The notes beneath the pieces were generated by a model. The model was not told where the DNA came from. It saw nothing but the letters and a program-made list of their open reading frames with translations, and searched no databases. From assembly GCF_002252475.1 (NCBI RefSeq), contig NZ_NNRK01000017.1, positions 310,001-374,000 of the forward strand: DNA of 64,000 nucleotides. The letters run 5' to 3'. Both the position numbers and the translations under genes were made by a program. Shown one piece after another: positions 53,611 through 62,503 of this stretch (position 1 is the first letter of the stretch; the number at the start of each line of letters is the position of its first letter). This DNA comes from Brucella rhizosphaerae (lineage in GTDB: Bacteria > Pseudomonadota > Alphaproteobacteria > Rhizobiales > Rhizobiaceae).

Positions 53611-55352
53611 ACGTGATTTTCGAGAAAACCTACCCGCGTTCGATCAATGCCCTGATTGAACGCTTCGCAAAGCCGCAAATGCGCGGTGCAACGGTCGAGG
53701 CTTGGCTGTTCGATGATCAACCAAGTCGCTACGCGGCGGAAGCCCGACTTCGTGAAGCAGGGATCGATGCAAAGCTGCGCTCGGCCTATAAGCCACTTCT
53801 GCATTTCTTTCTTGAAGAAGTCGATGGCGCGGCGCTGAAAGCAGTTTCAATTCGTTATCCGCGTCATAATGCCTGCGTGGAAAACCGTTTTCTCCTCGAA
53901 ACTTATCCCCTTTCGGCTCTGTTACAGCAAACTGAGGTGAGCTTTGCAGCATCAGGTAAAGACGATTTCTTTTATGAAGTCGATCTTACTTTTACCGATG
54001 GCCGCAAGGAGAGCCATAGGGTTTTCGCACCAAATCGGTTACACGAAGACTTCATCGGCGAGACACTGGTTTCTCCCACCGGATGGCTAATTGTCGAGCA
54101 CGAAGGCAAGGCCGAAAGTGCGCGCTTTGAGACGTCATATGAAAAGCTGTTTCATGACACGGTCTCCACGATTGCTTCTCATGACTGGGGCAGGGGTGAA
54201 CCATATTTTGACGAGCTGAACATTGCTGTTGGCCTGCCTATCACCGATCGCCGCTTACCATATGACGAAGAGGCGGTGAGCCTTACCGAAGCTCTGCACG
54301 AGGATATTTACTTCTCGCTGCTCGAGGTTTTCCAGAAAAAGTCGGGTCGTCCTGTTGGTGATCGTGGGTTGCAGCCGGGGCAGATTATTCCGGAAGTGCG
54401 CTTTCGTGATGCTGAGGCATCAGTAAAAATCGAAACGCGCCCGCTTTCAACGGCCGATGCCCTGACTGCCGAGCAGATACTGGAAACGGCTCAAGCACCG
54501 CTGTCCGCCGATCAGATCCGCCGGGAAATTGCAAAGCTTGGTGGTGAACATTTCGAGGCTAAAACCCGGTCAGGGCGCGCTGTCCGTGCAACTTTTGTTA
54601 AAGGCAGTGACGCACCGATGATGATCAGTGCTGGTCAACATGCCAATGAAACAACCGGCGTTGTCGGTGCATTGCGTGCAGCAAATCGTCTTGTTGAACG
54701 GAACGGCGCACATTTCACGATCTCGCCGCAGGAAAATCCCGACGGCTATGAGGTCCACAAGCGTCTCTGTGTGCTGCAACCACATCACATGCACCATGCG
54801 GCCCGCTACACAGCTTTGGGCGATGATCTTGAGTATCGCAGCGGCGCGGGCCTGTATGAGAAGGCTATTCGTGTAGAGGCGGAAGCTCGTACAAATGCAA
54901 AGCTGCATGTCAATCTGCATGGCTATCCATCGCATGAATGGGCGCGACCATTGTCGGGTTATGTTCCACGTTCTTTTGCGATGTGGACGCTGCCAAAAGG
55001 ATTTTTCCTTATCATCCGCCATCACGCATCATGGGAAAAAGAAGCCGAGCAGCTTATGGATCATGTGACCCGGCATCTCGGCACTATCGATGGGCTTCTT
55101 GATTACAACAATGCCCAGATCAAGCTTTTCGAGCAACATGCTGGTGAGACTGGCTTTCGTATCATCAACGGGTTTCCCTGCATGGTCGGTATTGATGACC
55201 GCCATACAGTGCCGTTGACGCTGATCACCGAGTATCCGGACGAAACCATTTATGGCGACGCCTTTGTGAAAGGTCATACCGCGCAGATGGAAACCGTTCT
55301 CTCGGCTTACGATGCCTTGCAACTCTTATTGCCGACCACACCTGTTGCCTGA
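53607..55352 (+). CDS. M14-family zinc carboxypeptidase-like protein with a novel ~300-residue N-terminal region
   Basis: 581 residues without signal peptide, hence cytoplasmic. Residues ~325-560 carry an M14 metallocarboxypeptidase core: zinc motif GQHANETTG (His345, Glu348), QENPDGYE, third zinc His in LHVNLHGYPSHEW (His438) and probable catalytic Glu542 in ITEYPDE. The N-terminal ~300 residues match no family I know; GWLIVEHEGKA and DELNIAVGLPITDRRLPYDE are notable. It is coupled to DppC by ATGA, so it most likely trims the imported peptide, releasing an amino acid and possibly pyroglutamate for the divergent 5-oxoprolinase. Confidence 0.8.
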   Translation: MNVIFEKTYPRSINALIERFAKPQMRGATVEAWLFDDQPSRYAAEARLREAGIDAKLRSAYKPLLHFFLEEVDGAALKAVSIRYPRHNACVENRFLLETYPLSALLQQTEVSFAASGKDDFFYEVDLTFTDGRKESHRVFAPNRLHEDFIGETLVSPTGWLIVEHEGKAESARFETSYEKLFHDTVSTIASHDWGRGEPYFDELNIAVGLPITDRRLPYDEEAVSLTEALHEDIYFSLLEVFQKKSGRPVGDRGLQPGQIIPEVRFRDAEASVKIETRPLSTADALTAEQILETAQAPLSADQIRREIAKLGGEHFEAKTRSGRAVRATFVKGSDAPMMISAGQHANETTGVVGALRAANRLVERNGAHFTISPQENPDGYEVHKRLCVLQPHHMHHAARYTALGDDLEYRSGAGLYEKAIRVEAEARTNAKLHVNLHGYPSHEWARPLSGYVPRSFAMWTLPKGFFLIIRHHASWEKEAEQLMDHVTRHLGTIDGLLDYNNAQIKLFEQHAGETGFRIINGFPCMVGIDDRHTVPLTLITEYPDETIYGDAFVKGHTAQMETVLSAYDALQLLLPTTPVA

Positions 55353-55354
55353 TT

Positions 55355-55419
55355 AAAGCATTTCCAGCAACAGTGCGTAGTGGTTTCAACAATTCAGTTT
55401 TAACCGGAGCCGCTCTAAA
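55355..55419. repeat. Intergenic palindromic repeat, family A, filling a convergent gap
   Basis: AAGCATTTCCAGCAACAGTGCGTAGTGG ... CCGGAGCCGCTCTAAAGG is shown here in parts. The whole 62-base gap between the M14 peptidase and the siderophore ATPase is this element, and its edge CTA is the stop codon of the ATPase gene on the minus strand. Confidence 0.7.
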
Positions 55420-56173
55420 GGTAATAGATGCCAATACGATTGCCGCCGATCATTTCGACGGCAATATCCATTTCATAAATATCACGCAGAATATCCGGGT
55501 GAATGATTTCTTCCGGCGATCCCTGATGAACGACCTTGCCCTTGCGCATGGCAACGATATGGTCGGAATAGCAGGATGCGAAATTGATGTCATGCAGGAC
55601 AAGAACCACAGTCTTGCCTAGTTCATCCGCCGCACGCCGCAGCAATTTCATCATGGAAGCTGAATGCTTCATGTCCAGATTATTAAGCGGCTCATCCAGC
55701 AGAACATAATCTGTGTTCTGACAGAGAACCATTGCCACGAATGCGCGCTGACGCTGCCCGCCTGATAGTTCGTCCAGAAAGCGTTCGCCCAGTTCTTCAA
55801 GCCCGAGATAACCGATTGCCTGTTCAACGTGATTGAAGTCTTCGCGGGTTGGGCGGCCCTTGGAGTGCGGGTAACGGCCGAACGTCACCAGATCGCGCAC
55901 GGTCAGGCGTGAATTGATCGCATTTTCCTGTCGCAGGATCGAAAGGCGTTTTGCCAGCACGTCGCCCGGCGTGGTTAAAACATCCAGCCCATCTACAGTG
56001 ACACAGCCTTTATCCATTGGCAGCAGACGGCTCACCATGGAAAGCAATGTCGATTTACCAGCGCCATTCGGCCCAATGATTGAGGTTATGCCACCGGCTG
56101 GCAACTGCAGCGTTACATCATCGACCACGATTGTGTCGCTGTAGGATTTGCTGACTTTGCTAATTTCGATCAA
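55415..56173 (-). CDS. Iron-siderophore ABC transporter ATP-binding protein (FatE/CeuD/VctC type)
   Basis: A 252-residue ATPase. Walker A GPNGAGKSTLLSM (FecCD-partner type), Q-loop LRQENAINSRLTVRDLV, signature LSGGQRQRAFV, Walker B YVLLDEPLNNLDMKHS, switch His VLHDINFAS. Wording such as GRYPHSKGRPT matches the catecholate-siderophore subgroup. The ATG overlaps the upstream permease stop (ATGA). Confidence 0.9.
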   Translation of the reverse strand: MIEISKVSKSYSDTIVVDDVTLQLPAGGITSIIGPNGAGKSTLLSMVSRLLPMDKGCVTVDGLDVLTTPGDVLAKRLSILRQENAINSRLTVRDLVTFGRYPHSKGRPTREDFNHVEQAIGYLGLEELGERFLDELSGGQRQRAFVAMVLCQNTDYVLLDEPLNNLDMKHSASMMKLLRRAADELGKTVVLVLHDINFASCYSDHIVAMRKGKVVHQGSPEEIIHPDILRDIYEMDIAVEMIGGNRIGIYYL

Positions 56174-57123
56174 CGTGCGTTCCCCCTGACGAGAAGGATA
56201 ATAAAGACGAGCCCACCGAGAAACTCGATGATGACACTCAGCGCGGTATTAAACGCGAAGACGCGTTCAAGGATGGTTTGTCCACCGACGATACAGAGGA
56301 TTGCCAGCAATACGGCAATCGGCAGCACAACGCGGTGTTTTGAAGAGCCCGCGAGCATGTAAGCCAGATTGGCGACAAGCAGGCCGAAGAAAGTGATAGG
56401 TCCCACAAGTGCGGTCGAGACCGAAACCAGAATAGTCACGATCAGAAGAATACGATGCACAACGCGGCGATGATCGACGCCAAGATTTATCGCGGGATCG
56501 CGTCCGAGCGACAAAACATCAAATACGCTCAAAAATCGCATTCCATAGAGCGTTACCGCCACCACGATGATTGCGGCTAGAACCAGAATATCAGCATTGA
56601 CGCTGTTGAAACTCGCAAAGAACCGATCCTGGAGGATTGCAAACTCATTTGGATCGATCATGCGTTGCATAAGGTTTGAGAGGCTTCGGAAGAACACGCC
56701 AAATATAATGCCGACAAGCATTATGAGATGGAGGCTGCGGGCTGCCCCCGAAAATAGCCACGCATAAAGCGTACTTGCGAAGACGACCATGATTGTCGTT
56801 TCAGCAAAGAAACGGGTATTCGGACCAATCCCATTGACGTGAATTGCACCAACGGCGAAGACCGCGAGGGTCTGGATCAGAATGTAAAGCGCATCAAAAC
56901 CCATAATTGAGGGCGTTAGGATGCGGTTATTGGTGACTGTTTGAAACAGCACCGTCGAGACGGCAATCGAATAGGCAACGAGAACCATTGCCGCGAGCTT
57001 CGTGCCACGAAAGCTCAGGATGAACGACCAGCTTCCTTTAGCACCAAGTGTCATGAAGGCGATGCAGGAAACCAGGACGAGAATTGCGAGTAATGCAATG
57101 ATGAAGCCGGGACGTTTAAGCAA
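56170..57123 (-). CDS. Iron-siderophore ABC permease 2 (FatC/CeuC/VctG type)
   Basis: A FecCD-family permease of about 317 residues. Landmarks: ILTPSIMGFDALYILIQT, LSLGRDPAINLGVDHRRVV, ITFFGLLVANLAYMLAG. The start is uncertain: TTG 57123 overlaps the stop of the preceding permease and has AAGGGAT upstream, whereas another TTG at 57171 lies 56 bases inside it. No ATG fits the N-terminal helix LLKRPGFIIALLAIL. Confidence 0.85.
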   Translation of the reverse strand: MLKRPGFIIALLAILVLVSCIAFMTLGAKGSWSFILSFRGTKLAAMVLVAYSIAVSTVLFQTVTNNRILTPSIMGFDALYILIQTLAVFAVGAIHVNGIGPNTRFFAETTIMVVFASTLYAWLFSGAARSLHLIMLVGIIFGVFFRSLSNLMQRMIDPNEFAILQDRFFASFNSVNADILVLAAIIVVAVTLYGMRFLSVFDVLSLGRDPAINLGVDHRRVVHRILLIVTILVSVSTALVGPITFFGLLVANLAYMLAGSSKHRVVLPIAVLLAILCIVGGQTILERVFAFNTALSVIIEFLGGLVFIILLVRGNAR

Positions 57124-58078
57124 GACGCGATCCCTTACGCAAAAGCAGATAGAGGAAAATAGCGCTGCCAACGACGCCCATCATCGTGCCAATCGGAATC
57201 TCATAAGGAAAGCGGATCAGGCGGCCCGCGATATCGCAGACGAGCACCAGTCCGGCACCCAGCACTGCGACCCAAGGCACAGCGCGACGCATATTGTCGC
57301 CTATAAACATGCTCACAACATTGGGCACGATCAGGCCAAGAAACGGGATCATGCCCACCGTCACGACGACAGACGCGCTGACCATCGAAACAATGATAAG
57401 GCCAAGCGTTACGACGCGGCGATAGTTGAGGCCGAGATTTGTGGTGAAATCTTCGCCCATTCCAGCGACCGTAAAACGGTCCGCAGCGACATAGGCAATG
57501 ACGGTCAGGAAGAAAGAAAGCCACAAAAGTTCATAACGCCCTCGCAGGACGCCTGAAAAGTCGCCTGTCGTCCATGAATTGAGTGACTGCAGCAAATCAA
57601 ACCGATAGGCAATGAATGTGGTGATCGCGCTGATGACGCCACCCAACATGATGCCCACGAGCGGCACCACAAGAACGGATCGCAGCGGAATGCTGCGCAG
57701 GATGCGTATAAAGAGAGCTGTGCCTGCAAGAGCTGTAACTGAAGCCACAAGCATCTTACCGAAAACTGGCGTCTCAGGTGCAAACAGAATTACAAGCAGG
57801 ATGCCAAGGCTTGCCGATTCAACCGTACCAGCCGTGGAAGGCTCTACAAAGCGATTGCGTGTGAGCATTTGCATTATCATGCCCGCAACTGCCATCGACA
57901 TTCCGGCAAGAATGATTGCGAGTGTGCGCGGGATACGACTAATGATTAGAACTTCAGTGGCGCGGTCGGTGCTGCCTGCACCGAAAAGCGTGCTGAGCGA
58001 TACATCACTGACGCCGATAAACAGGCTGATGAAAGCCAGTATGACGACAATCATTATAGCTGCGGCGAGTGCCTTCAC
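57116..58078 (-). CDS. Iron-siderophore ABC permease 1 (FatD/CeuB/VctD type)
   Basis: A 320-residue FecCD permease with IPRTLAIILAGMSMAVAGMI and QMLTRNRFVEPSTAGTVES near residues 49-85, GILLVILF, and FLGLIVPNVVSMFIGDNMR near the C-terminus. Forms a heterodimer with the 56170-57123 product. A terminator-like hairpin separates it from the binding-protein gene upstream. Confidence 0.9.
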   Translation of the reverse strand: MKALAAAIMIVVILAFISLFIGVSDVSLSTLFGAGSTDRATEVLIISRIPRTLAIILAGMSMAVAGMIMQMLTRNRFVEPSTAGTVESASLGILLVILFAPETPVFGKMLVASVTALAGTALFIRILRSIPLRSVLVVPLVGIMLGGVISAITTFIAYRFDLLQSLNSWTTGDFSGVLRGRYELLWLSFFLTVIAYVAADRFTVAGMGEDFTTNLGLNYRRVVTLGLIIVSMVSASVVVTVGMIPFLGLIVPNVVSMFIGDNMRRAVPWVAVLGAGLVLVCDIAGRLIRFPYEIPIGTMMGVVGSAIFLYLLLRKGSRLA

Positions 58079-58106
58079 GCTTCATTCCTAAACTCTTGCC
58101 TTGTCA

Positions 58107-58136
58107 TTAAAACGGGCCACTTCAATCAGTGGCCCG
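58107..58136 (-). terminator. Attenuating terminator between binding protein and permeases
   Basis: On the minus strand CGGGCCACT / AGTGGCCCG, 9-bp perfect stem with loop GATTGA, is followed by TTTTAATG. It likely keeps the binding protein in excess over the membrane subunits. Confidence 0.75.
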
Positions 58137-58164
58137 AAAAAGACTGGGTCGGTATACATCAGAG

Positions 58165-58212
58165 TGGTTTTGATCCGAAATGCGTTTCACACTTTTCGGG
58201 ATCGTGCTTTAG
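58165..58212. repeat. Intergenic palindromic repeat, family B
   Basis: GTGGTTTTGATCCGAAATGC, TTTCACACTTTTCGGGATCG, TGCTTTAG. Arms GATCCGAAA / TTTTCGGGATC. Its edge TTA is the minus-strand stop codon of the binding-protein gene, as in the copy at 41202. Confidence 0.78.
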
Positions 58213-59138
58213 TTCGCTTTATCAAAGGCTGCTGAAAGCTGCTGGATGGTGTTGTGCAACGCACCGAGGCCGCCACCGACGAGATACCAGTTCTGCGCAT
58301 TGAGATAGACAACCTGGTTTTTCTTCCAGGCGGTTGTCTGACGCACGAGATCATTGTCGAGAACCTGCTTGGCGGAGTTACCTTCGCGCCCAATGGCTGC
58401 ATCGCGGTCGATCACGAAAAGCCAATCTGGATTGGTTTCGAGGATGAATTCGGAGCTGATAGGCTGACCATGATTACCGATAGACAGATCAGGGGCCGCA
58501 GGTTCAACACCAAAGCTGTCGTGGATAACACCGAAACGCGAACCGGGACCGTAAGCGCTCATTTTGCCGCCTGATGTCAAAATCATCAGGCCCTTGCCTT
58601 TGCCCTTAGCCTTTTCTTTCAGCGCGGCTAGTTCAGCGTTGAGCTTTTCAACTTCTGCCTTCGCTTCTGTTTCCTTGCCGAAAATCTGGCCAAGCTTTTC
58701 GACATTGGCTTCGGTGCCGGAAATGAATTCTTTCGCTGGCACGGTCAGGTCAATCGTTGGGGCGATCTTCGCAAGTTCACCATATTTTGCAGCCGAGCGC
58801 CCGCCTACGATAATGAGGTTTGGCTCAGCGGCGTTGACGGCTTCGTAATCAGGCTCGAAAAGCGTACCGACTTTGGCGTAATCCGCACCATCATACTTCT
58901 TGAGATATTCGGGGAATGCGATGCTACCGGGAACGCCGATAATCTTGACCCCGAGACGGTCCAGATTATCAAGTGTTGCAAAATCAAACACCACGACTTT
59001 TTCAGGATTGGCCGCAACCGCTGTTTCGCCCTGCGCATGTTTGATCGTCACGTCGGCCGCATGGGCACCAGAGGCGAGGGCGGTAACAACAAGTGCTGCC
59101 CCGCAAAGACGGGAGAAGTGCTGGCTGAATTTCAGCAT
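58209..59138 (-). CDS. Siderophore-binding periplasmic protein (FatB/CeuE/VctP type)
   Basis: A 309-residue binding protein with signal peptide (GAALVVTALASGAHA). Features of the enterobactin/catecholate group: GETAVAANPEKVVVFDFATL, LGVKIIGVPGS, PNLIIVGGRSAAKYGELAKIAPTIDL, GSRFGVIHDSFGVEPA and WYLVGGGLGAL. The ATG at 59138 is set by AAAGGA about 9 bases upstream; a TTG at 59159 is the only earlier option. It delivers ferric siderophore to the FatDC-type permeases. Confidence 0.9.
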   Translation of the reverse strand: MLKFSQHFSRLCGAALVVTALASGAHAADVTIKHAQGETAVAANPEKVVVFDFATLDNLDRLGVKIIGVPGSIAFPEYLKKYDGADYAKVGTLFEPDYEAVNAAEPNLIIVGGRSAAKYGELAKIAPTIDLTVPAKEFISGTEANVEKLGQIFGKETEAKAEVEKLNAELAALKEKAKGKGKGLMILTSGGKMSAYGPGSRFGVIHDSFGVEPAAPDLSIGNHGQPISSEFILETNPDWLFVIDRDAAIGREGNSAKQVLDNDLVRQTTAWKKNQVVYLNAQNWYLVGGGLGALHNTIQQLSAAFDKAN

Positions 59139-59211
59139 GGTGTTCAATCCTTTCGTCAATCTTGTGCTTTATAGTCTGGTTTTCTTCCAGTCGAAACCGG
59201 AAGGTCATGGT

Positions 59212-60120
59212 TCAGTTGTTTTGCGTGTCTGGAGCCTGATGCAGCAGTATGAACTTCAGACTGTCTTCGACGGCTAGCGGGATCATTGAGCCGTGGCTTT
59301 CATTGTCGAAACGACGATATGTGACATCAAAGCCGGGCAATTTCTTGAGCTCTTCCTGAATGTCGGCACCAGATGGTCCACCGCGCAACGTCTTCAACCG
59401 ATCTGTTTCCTCTTGCGATTGGCCGGAGCGTTCGCCTTGTTTACCAGAGGATTCTATCAGGAGACGGAGAGGCTTTGGATCAGCCTTGAAAGCTTCCACA
59501 AACTGATCCTTATCAGCAAGAATAGCGCGATCGTTCCACCAAATTGACGGATCACCGGCGCTATAGGACTGAAAAGAATCTGTGTGATTAAATAGCGCAT
59601 AGAGCGTAAAAAGACCGCCAAGCGAATGGCCAAACAGAGCTTGTTTGGTTGGATCGATAGGAAAGCGGCCCTCAATTTCCGCTTTAACCTGGTGGTCTAA
59701 AAAATCAAAAAAGGCATCGCGCCCACCGGTCTTGGGTACATTGAACTTGACCGGGATCAAATCATCGGGTGTGGGCGGTGTGAGATCGAAATAGCGAAGA
59801 CGGACGATCTCATCCTTGTCTTCGGTCGGATAGCCAACGCCAACAAAAACGGCATTGAATTTCGGATTTTCTTCCATCAACCTGGCAGCAATCGGAAGCA
59901 TACGATTACCGTCAGTCATATAAACGACTGGAAAGCCCTCAGCAGGCGCTTTTTCGGCCGGTGCAGCCACAAAAATCCGATAGTCGATACCATTTGCCCG
60001 CATGTCAAAAGAACCGACTTGCGGTTTCTCTGCCTGCGCGGTGGCGCTCAGAAGAATGCTTCCAATCATGAGGCAAGCCTTCAAAAGTATATTTTTTGTC
60101 TTGCTCACGAGAGCATCCAT
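59212..60120 (-). CDS. Alpha/beta-hydrolase, putative siderophore esterase (IroE/Fes-like)
   Basis: About 302 residues with a secretion signal (LLKACLMIGSILLSATAQA), so probably periplasmic as IroE is. The nucleophile elbow is FGHSLGGLF, with a possible acid in the IESSGKQGERSG region and a late His in ESHGSMIPLA. The family trims or hydrolyses trilactone catecholate siderophores. Its place between receptor and binding-protein genes supports that. ATG 60120 is preferred since an earlier ATG at 60159 would run through the upstream terminator hairpin. Confidence 0.82.
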   Translation of the reverse strand: MDALVSKTKNILLKACLMIGSILLSATAQAEKPQVGSFDMRANGIDYRIFVAAPAEKAPAEGFPVVYMTDGNRMLPIAARLMEENPKFNAVFVGVGYPTEDKDEIVRLRYFDLTPPTPDDLIPVKFNVPKTGGRDAFFDFLDHQVKAEIEGRFPIDPTKQALFGHSLGGLFTLYALFNHTDSFQSYSAGDPSIWWNDRAILADKDQFVEAFKADPKPLRLLIESSGKQGERSGQSQEETDRLKTLRGGPSGADIQEELKKLPGFDVTYRRFDNESHGSMIPLAVEDSLKFILLHQAPDTQNN

Positions 60121-60125
60121 TCCAT

Positions 60126-60158
60126 AAAAATGACGCCGGCCAAAAGCAGCCGGCGTCA
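60126..60158 (-). terminator. Terminator between the TonB receptor and the esterase
   Basis: 10-bp perfect stem TGACGCCGGC / GCCGGCGTCA, loop of 8, followed on the minus strand by TTTTTATGG. It stops or reduces transcription just after the receptor gene. Confidence 0.88.
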
Positions 60159-60167
60159 TAAGTAGTC

Positions 60168-62381
60168 TTAGAAGCGCGAGGTCATACCGAGCCAGAGACG
60201 ACGGCCTTCAACAACATTGTTGAATTCGTCAACGCCGATCTTCTTATCGAAGAGATTGTAAACGGCCGCATTGAGCGTCACGTGCTCGCTGAAGTCGTAA
60301 GATCCACCAAGGTCAAACGTTGCGTAGCCCTTGTATTTGCGCGCAATTACGGTCCTTCCGTCAGCCGCGTAGACTGGCGTACCTGCAGTGCCAATACGTG
60401 CCCCTGCATTGGTTTCTTCGCCGTGGTAATTACCGGCAGCCCAGGCTTTGAGGCCATCAACCGGGGTTTCCCAGTCACCACGAAGGCTGGCCATATGCTT
60501 AGGTGTACGAGCGAGTGGCAGCCCGGCATATGTACCTGTTTTCTGCTCGGAGTCGGTATAAGTATAGTTACCCCGCAGAGTGATCGTATCGGTGACTTCC
60601 CAATCGGCAGTAAGCTCTACGCCCTGCATAACCGCATCATCAATATTGAAACTGCGCCACAAGCGGTAGTTTGGATCCTGTTCCCAACGTGCTGGAAGAC
60701 CAGTTGCAGGATCGGTCACGAGTTCATTTGCGATCTTGTCTTTGAAGTCCGTATAAAAGTAAGTTGCGCCAAGGCGCAGACCGGACTGATTATCCCAGAG
60801 CACACTTGCTTCATAGCTCGTGCTCTTTTCCGGCTGCAACCCAGGTGCACCAAGAATGACACCGCAGGTGCCGGTTGGACCATAACTACATCCCGCACCA
60901 CCGGTTGTGTAAGCATAGCCCGGCGCGATCGTGCGAATTTCTGGTGCACGGAAACCGGTGGAAATGCCGCCTTTGAAAGTAAGCTGTTCAGTGGCATGCC
61001 AGACAGCATAGCCACGCGGGCTCCAATGAGCGCCATAGATTTCGTGATGGTCCATACGCAGACCACCCGTTAGGGCAAAATCAGACGTCAGCCACCACTC
61101 ATCTTCAGCAAAAAGTGCCCATTGCTTGACAGAAAACTCCTCATCGAGACCGGTACGATTACCCGGATTCTGATCGGTCAGGACCGACTCGATGAACTGA
61201 CCGCCCGTAACCAGCGTGTGGTTGCCGTAAAGCTCGAATGGCGTCGTGAATTTTCCATCGAGAATGGAATTGCGGATATGGGGAGAACGAAGATTTTCAT
61301 CATAAGTGGCGCGAGCAGCATTCCAATTGAAGTTTGTGCGCTCGGCAGTTTCCTGCATGAAAGAAAAATCTGAAGTTGTCGGTCCCCAGCGACCCGTATG
61401 ACTGATCGACCAATGTGTACGATCATTCAGATTATAGGCATCTGTTCCCGATGAAGCAGTATTGCCAACTGTGGAATCGCGACGCAGCTTTGTCTTGCCC
61501 ATTTCGAGCATGATGTCGTGGTCTTCATTCGGCGTGATGGTGACACGACCGGTAATATCGACATCACGCTGTTCAGGCGTGCCGCTGGTGATCTGATCTT
61601 CCTGACGCTTGAGGCCGCGCCCCCACACCTGAACACCAACAAGGTTCGGCACAAGAGGGCCTGTCAGATAATAAGAGCCTTGAAGTGAATTGCCGAATTT
61701 TGAATGTTGCTCAAGAGTCGTGTCAACGCTGATCGAGCCGCTCCACTTATCAGCGACTTTCTTGGTAATGACGTTGATAACGCCGCCCATCGCGTCTGAG
61801 CCATAAAGCGAAGACATCGGCCCGCGGATAACTTCGATACGCTCAATCGCATTGGCTGGTGGTAGGAAGCTTTGTTCAAAACCGGAATTGCCGTTGGTGC
61901 GGGCATCGCGTGTGCTCTGGCGCTTTCCGTCAACCAGAATGAGCGTATAGCTGCCCGGCAAACCGCGAATGAAGATATCACGCTCAGCCGCAGGTCCCGT
62001 AACTGCGACGCCCTGAACACCCTTCAGCGCATCGGTCAGATCACGATAAACGCCTTTTTCCAGTTCTTCACCGGGCACGACCGAAATGCTTGCGGGCGCA
62101 TCTGTGATGTTCTGCTCAAACCCCGTTGCAGATACCACGATTTGGTTGAGCTTAATGCCGCCGTCAGCGTTCACTTGTTCTGCCGCTTGCACTTCTGCCT
62201 GTTTCTTTTTTGCGGCTTCTTCCTCTGCTGAGGTCGTCTGTGCGAGGGAACCCGTCCCGCTCAGAATGAGTGCAGTCGAAAGGCAGGTACCCGCAAGAAA
62301 CGCTTTTGCGAAAAGCGATTTGCTGGCCAATTGCCTGTTCTGCGTACTATCGGCGCGCAATCCCCGAAACAAGCTGGTCAT
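60168..62381 (-). CDS. TonB-dependent outer-membrane siderophore receptor (FepA/CirA-like)
   Basis: About 737 residues: signal peptide (AGTCLSTALILSGTGSLAQ), a Lys/Glu-rich linker (EEEAAKKKQAEVQAAEQ) containing or preceding the TonB box, plug domain (DAPASISVVPGEELEKG, GVAVTGPAAERDIFIRGLPG, IERIEVIRGPMSSLYGSDAM, GGVINVITKK) and a 22-strand barrel ending in GRRLWLGMTSRF with terminal Phe. ATG 62381 has AAGGGTGA at proper spacing; the frame is open a further 69 bases upstream but passes through the promoter. With the esterase and Fat-type ABC genes it forms a complete catecholate-siderophore uptake route. Confidence 0.92.
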   Translation of the reverse strand: MTSLFRGLRADSTQNRQLASKSLFAKAFLAGTCLSTALILSGTGSLAQTTSAEEEAAKKKQAEVQAAEQVNADGGIKLNQIVVSATGFEQNITDAPASISVVPGEELEKGVYRDLTDALKGVQGVAVTGPAAERDIFIRGLPGSYTLILVDGKRQSTRDARTNGNSGFEQSFLPPANAIERIEVIRGPMSSLYGSDAMGGVINVITKKVADKWSGSISVDTTLEQHSKFGNSLQGSYYLTGPLVPNLVGVQVWGRGLKRQEDQITSGTPEQRDVDITGRVTITPNEDHDIMLEMGKTKLRRDSTVGNTASSGTDAYNLNDRTHWSISHTGRWGPTTSDFSFMQETAERTNFNWNAARATYDENLRSPHIRNSILDGKFTTPFELYGNHTLVTGGQFIESVLTDQNPGNRTGLDEEFSVKQWALFAEDEWWLTSDFALTGGLRMDHHEIYGAHWSPRGYAVWHATEQLTFKGGISTGFRAPEIRTIAPGYAYTTGGAGCSYGPTGTCGVILGAPGLQPEKSTSYEASVLWDNQSGLRLGATYFYTDFKDKIANELVTDPATGLPARWEQDPNYRLWRSFNIDDAVMQGVELTADWEVTDTITLRGNYTYTDSEQKTGTYAGLPLARTPKHMASLRGDWETPVDGLKAWAAGNYHGEETNAGARIGTAGTPVYAADGRTVIARKYKGYATFDLGGSYDFSEHVTLNAAVYNLFDKKIGVDEFNNVVEGRRLWLGMTSRF

Positions 62382-62415
62382 TAATGTCACCCTTAAAGTT
62401 GAGTTTTCTGCTCTC

Positions 62416-62453
62416 CTTATGTATGGCAATAAGATGACGTCAACGGTCATCTT
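62416..62453 (-). promoter_or_regulatory. Receptor promoter with dyad operator
   Basis: On the minus strand TTGACG (62443-62438), 16 bases, CATAAG (62421-62416). The perfect dyad AAGATGAC-GTCAACG-GTCATCTT (62431-62453) covers the -35. It is not an Irr box nor a standard RirA operator as I know them. The divergent HTH gene at 62504 is a candidate binder. Confidence 0.6.
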
Positions 62454-62503
62454 TTATAATGATTCCAAGTTTCATAAAACGCAACTGAACGGATGAAGCA
62501 GCA

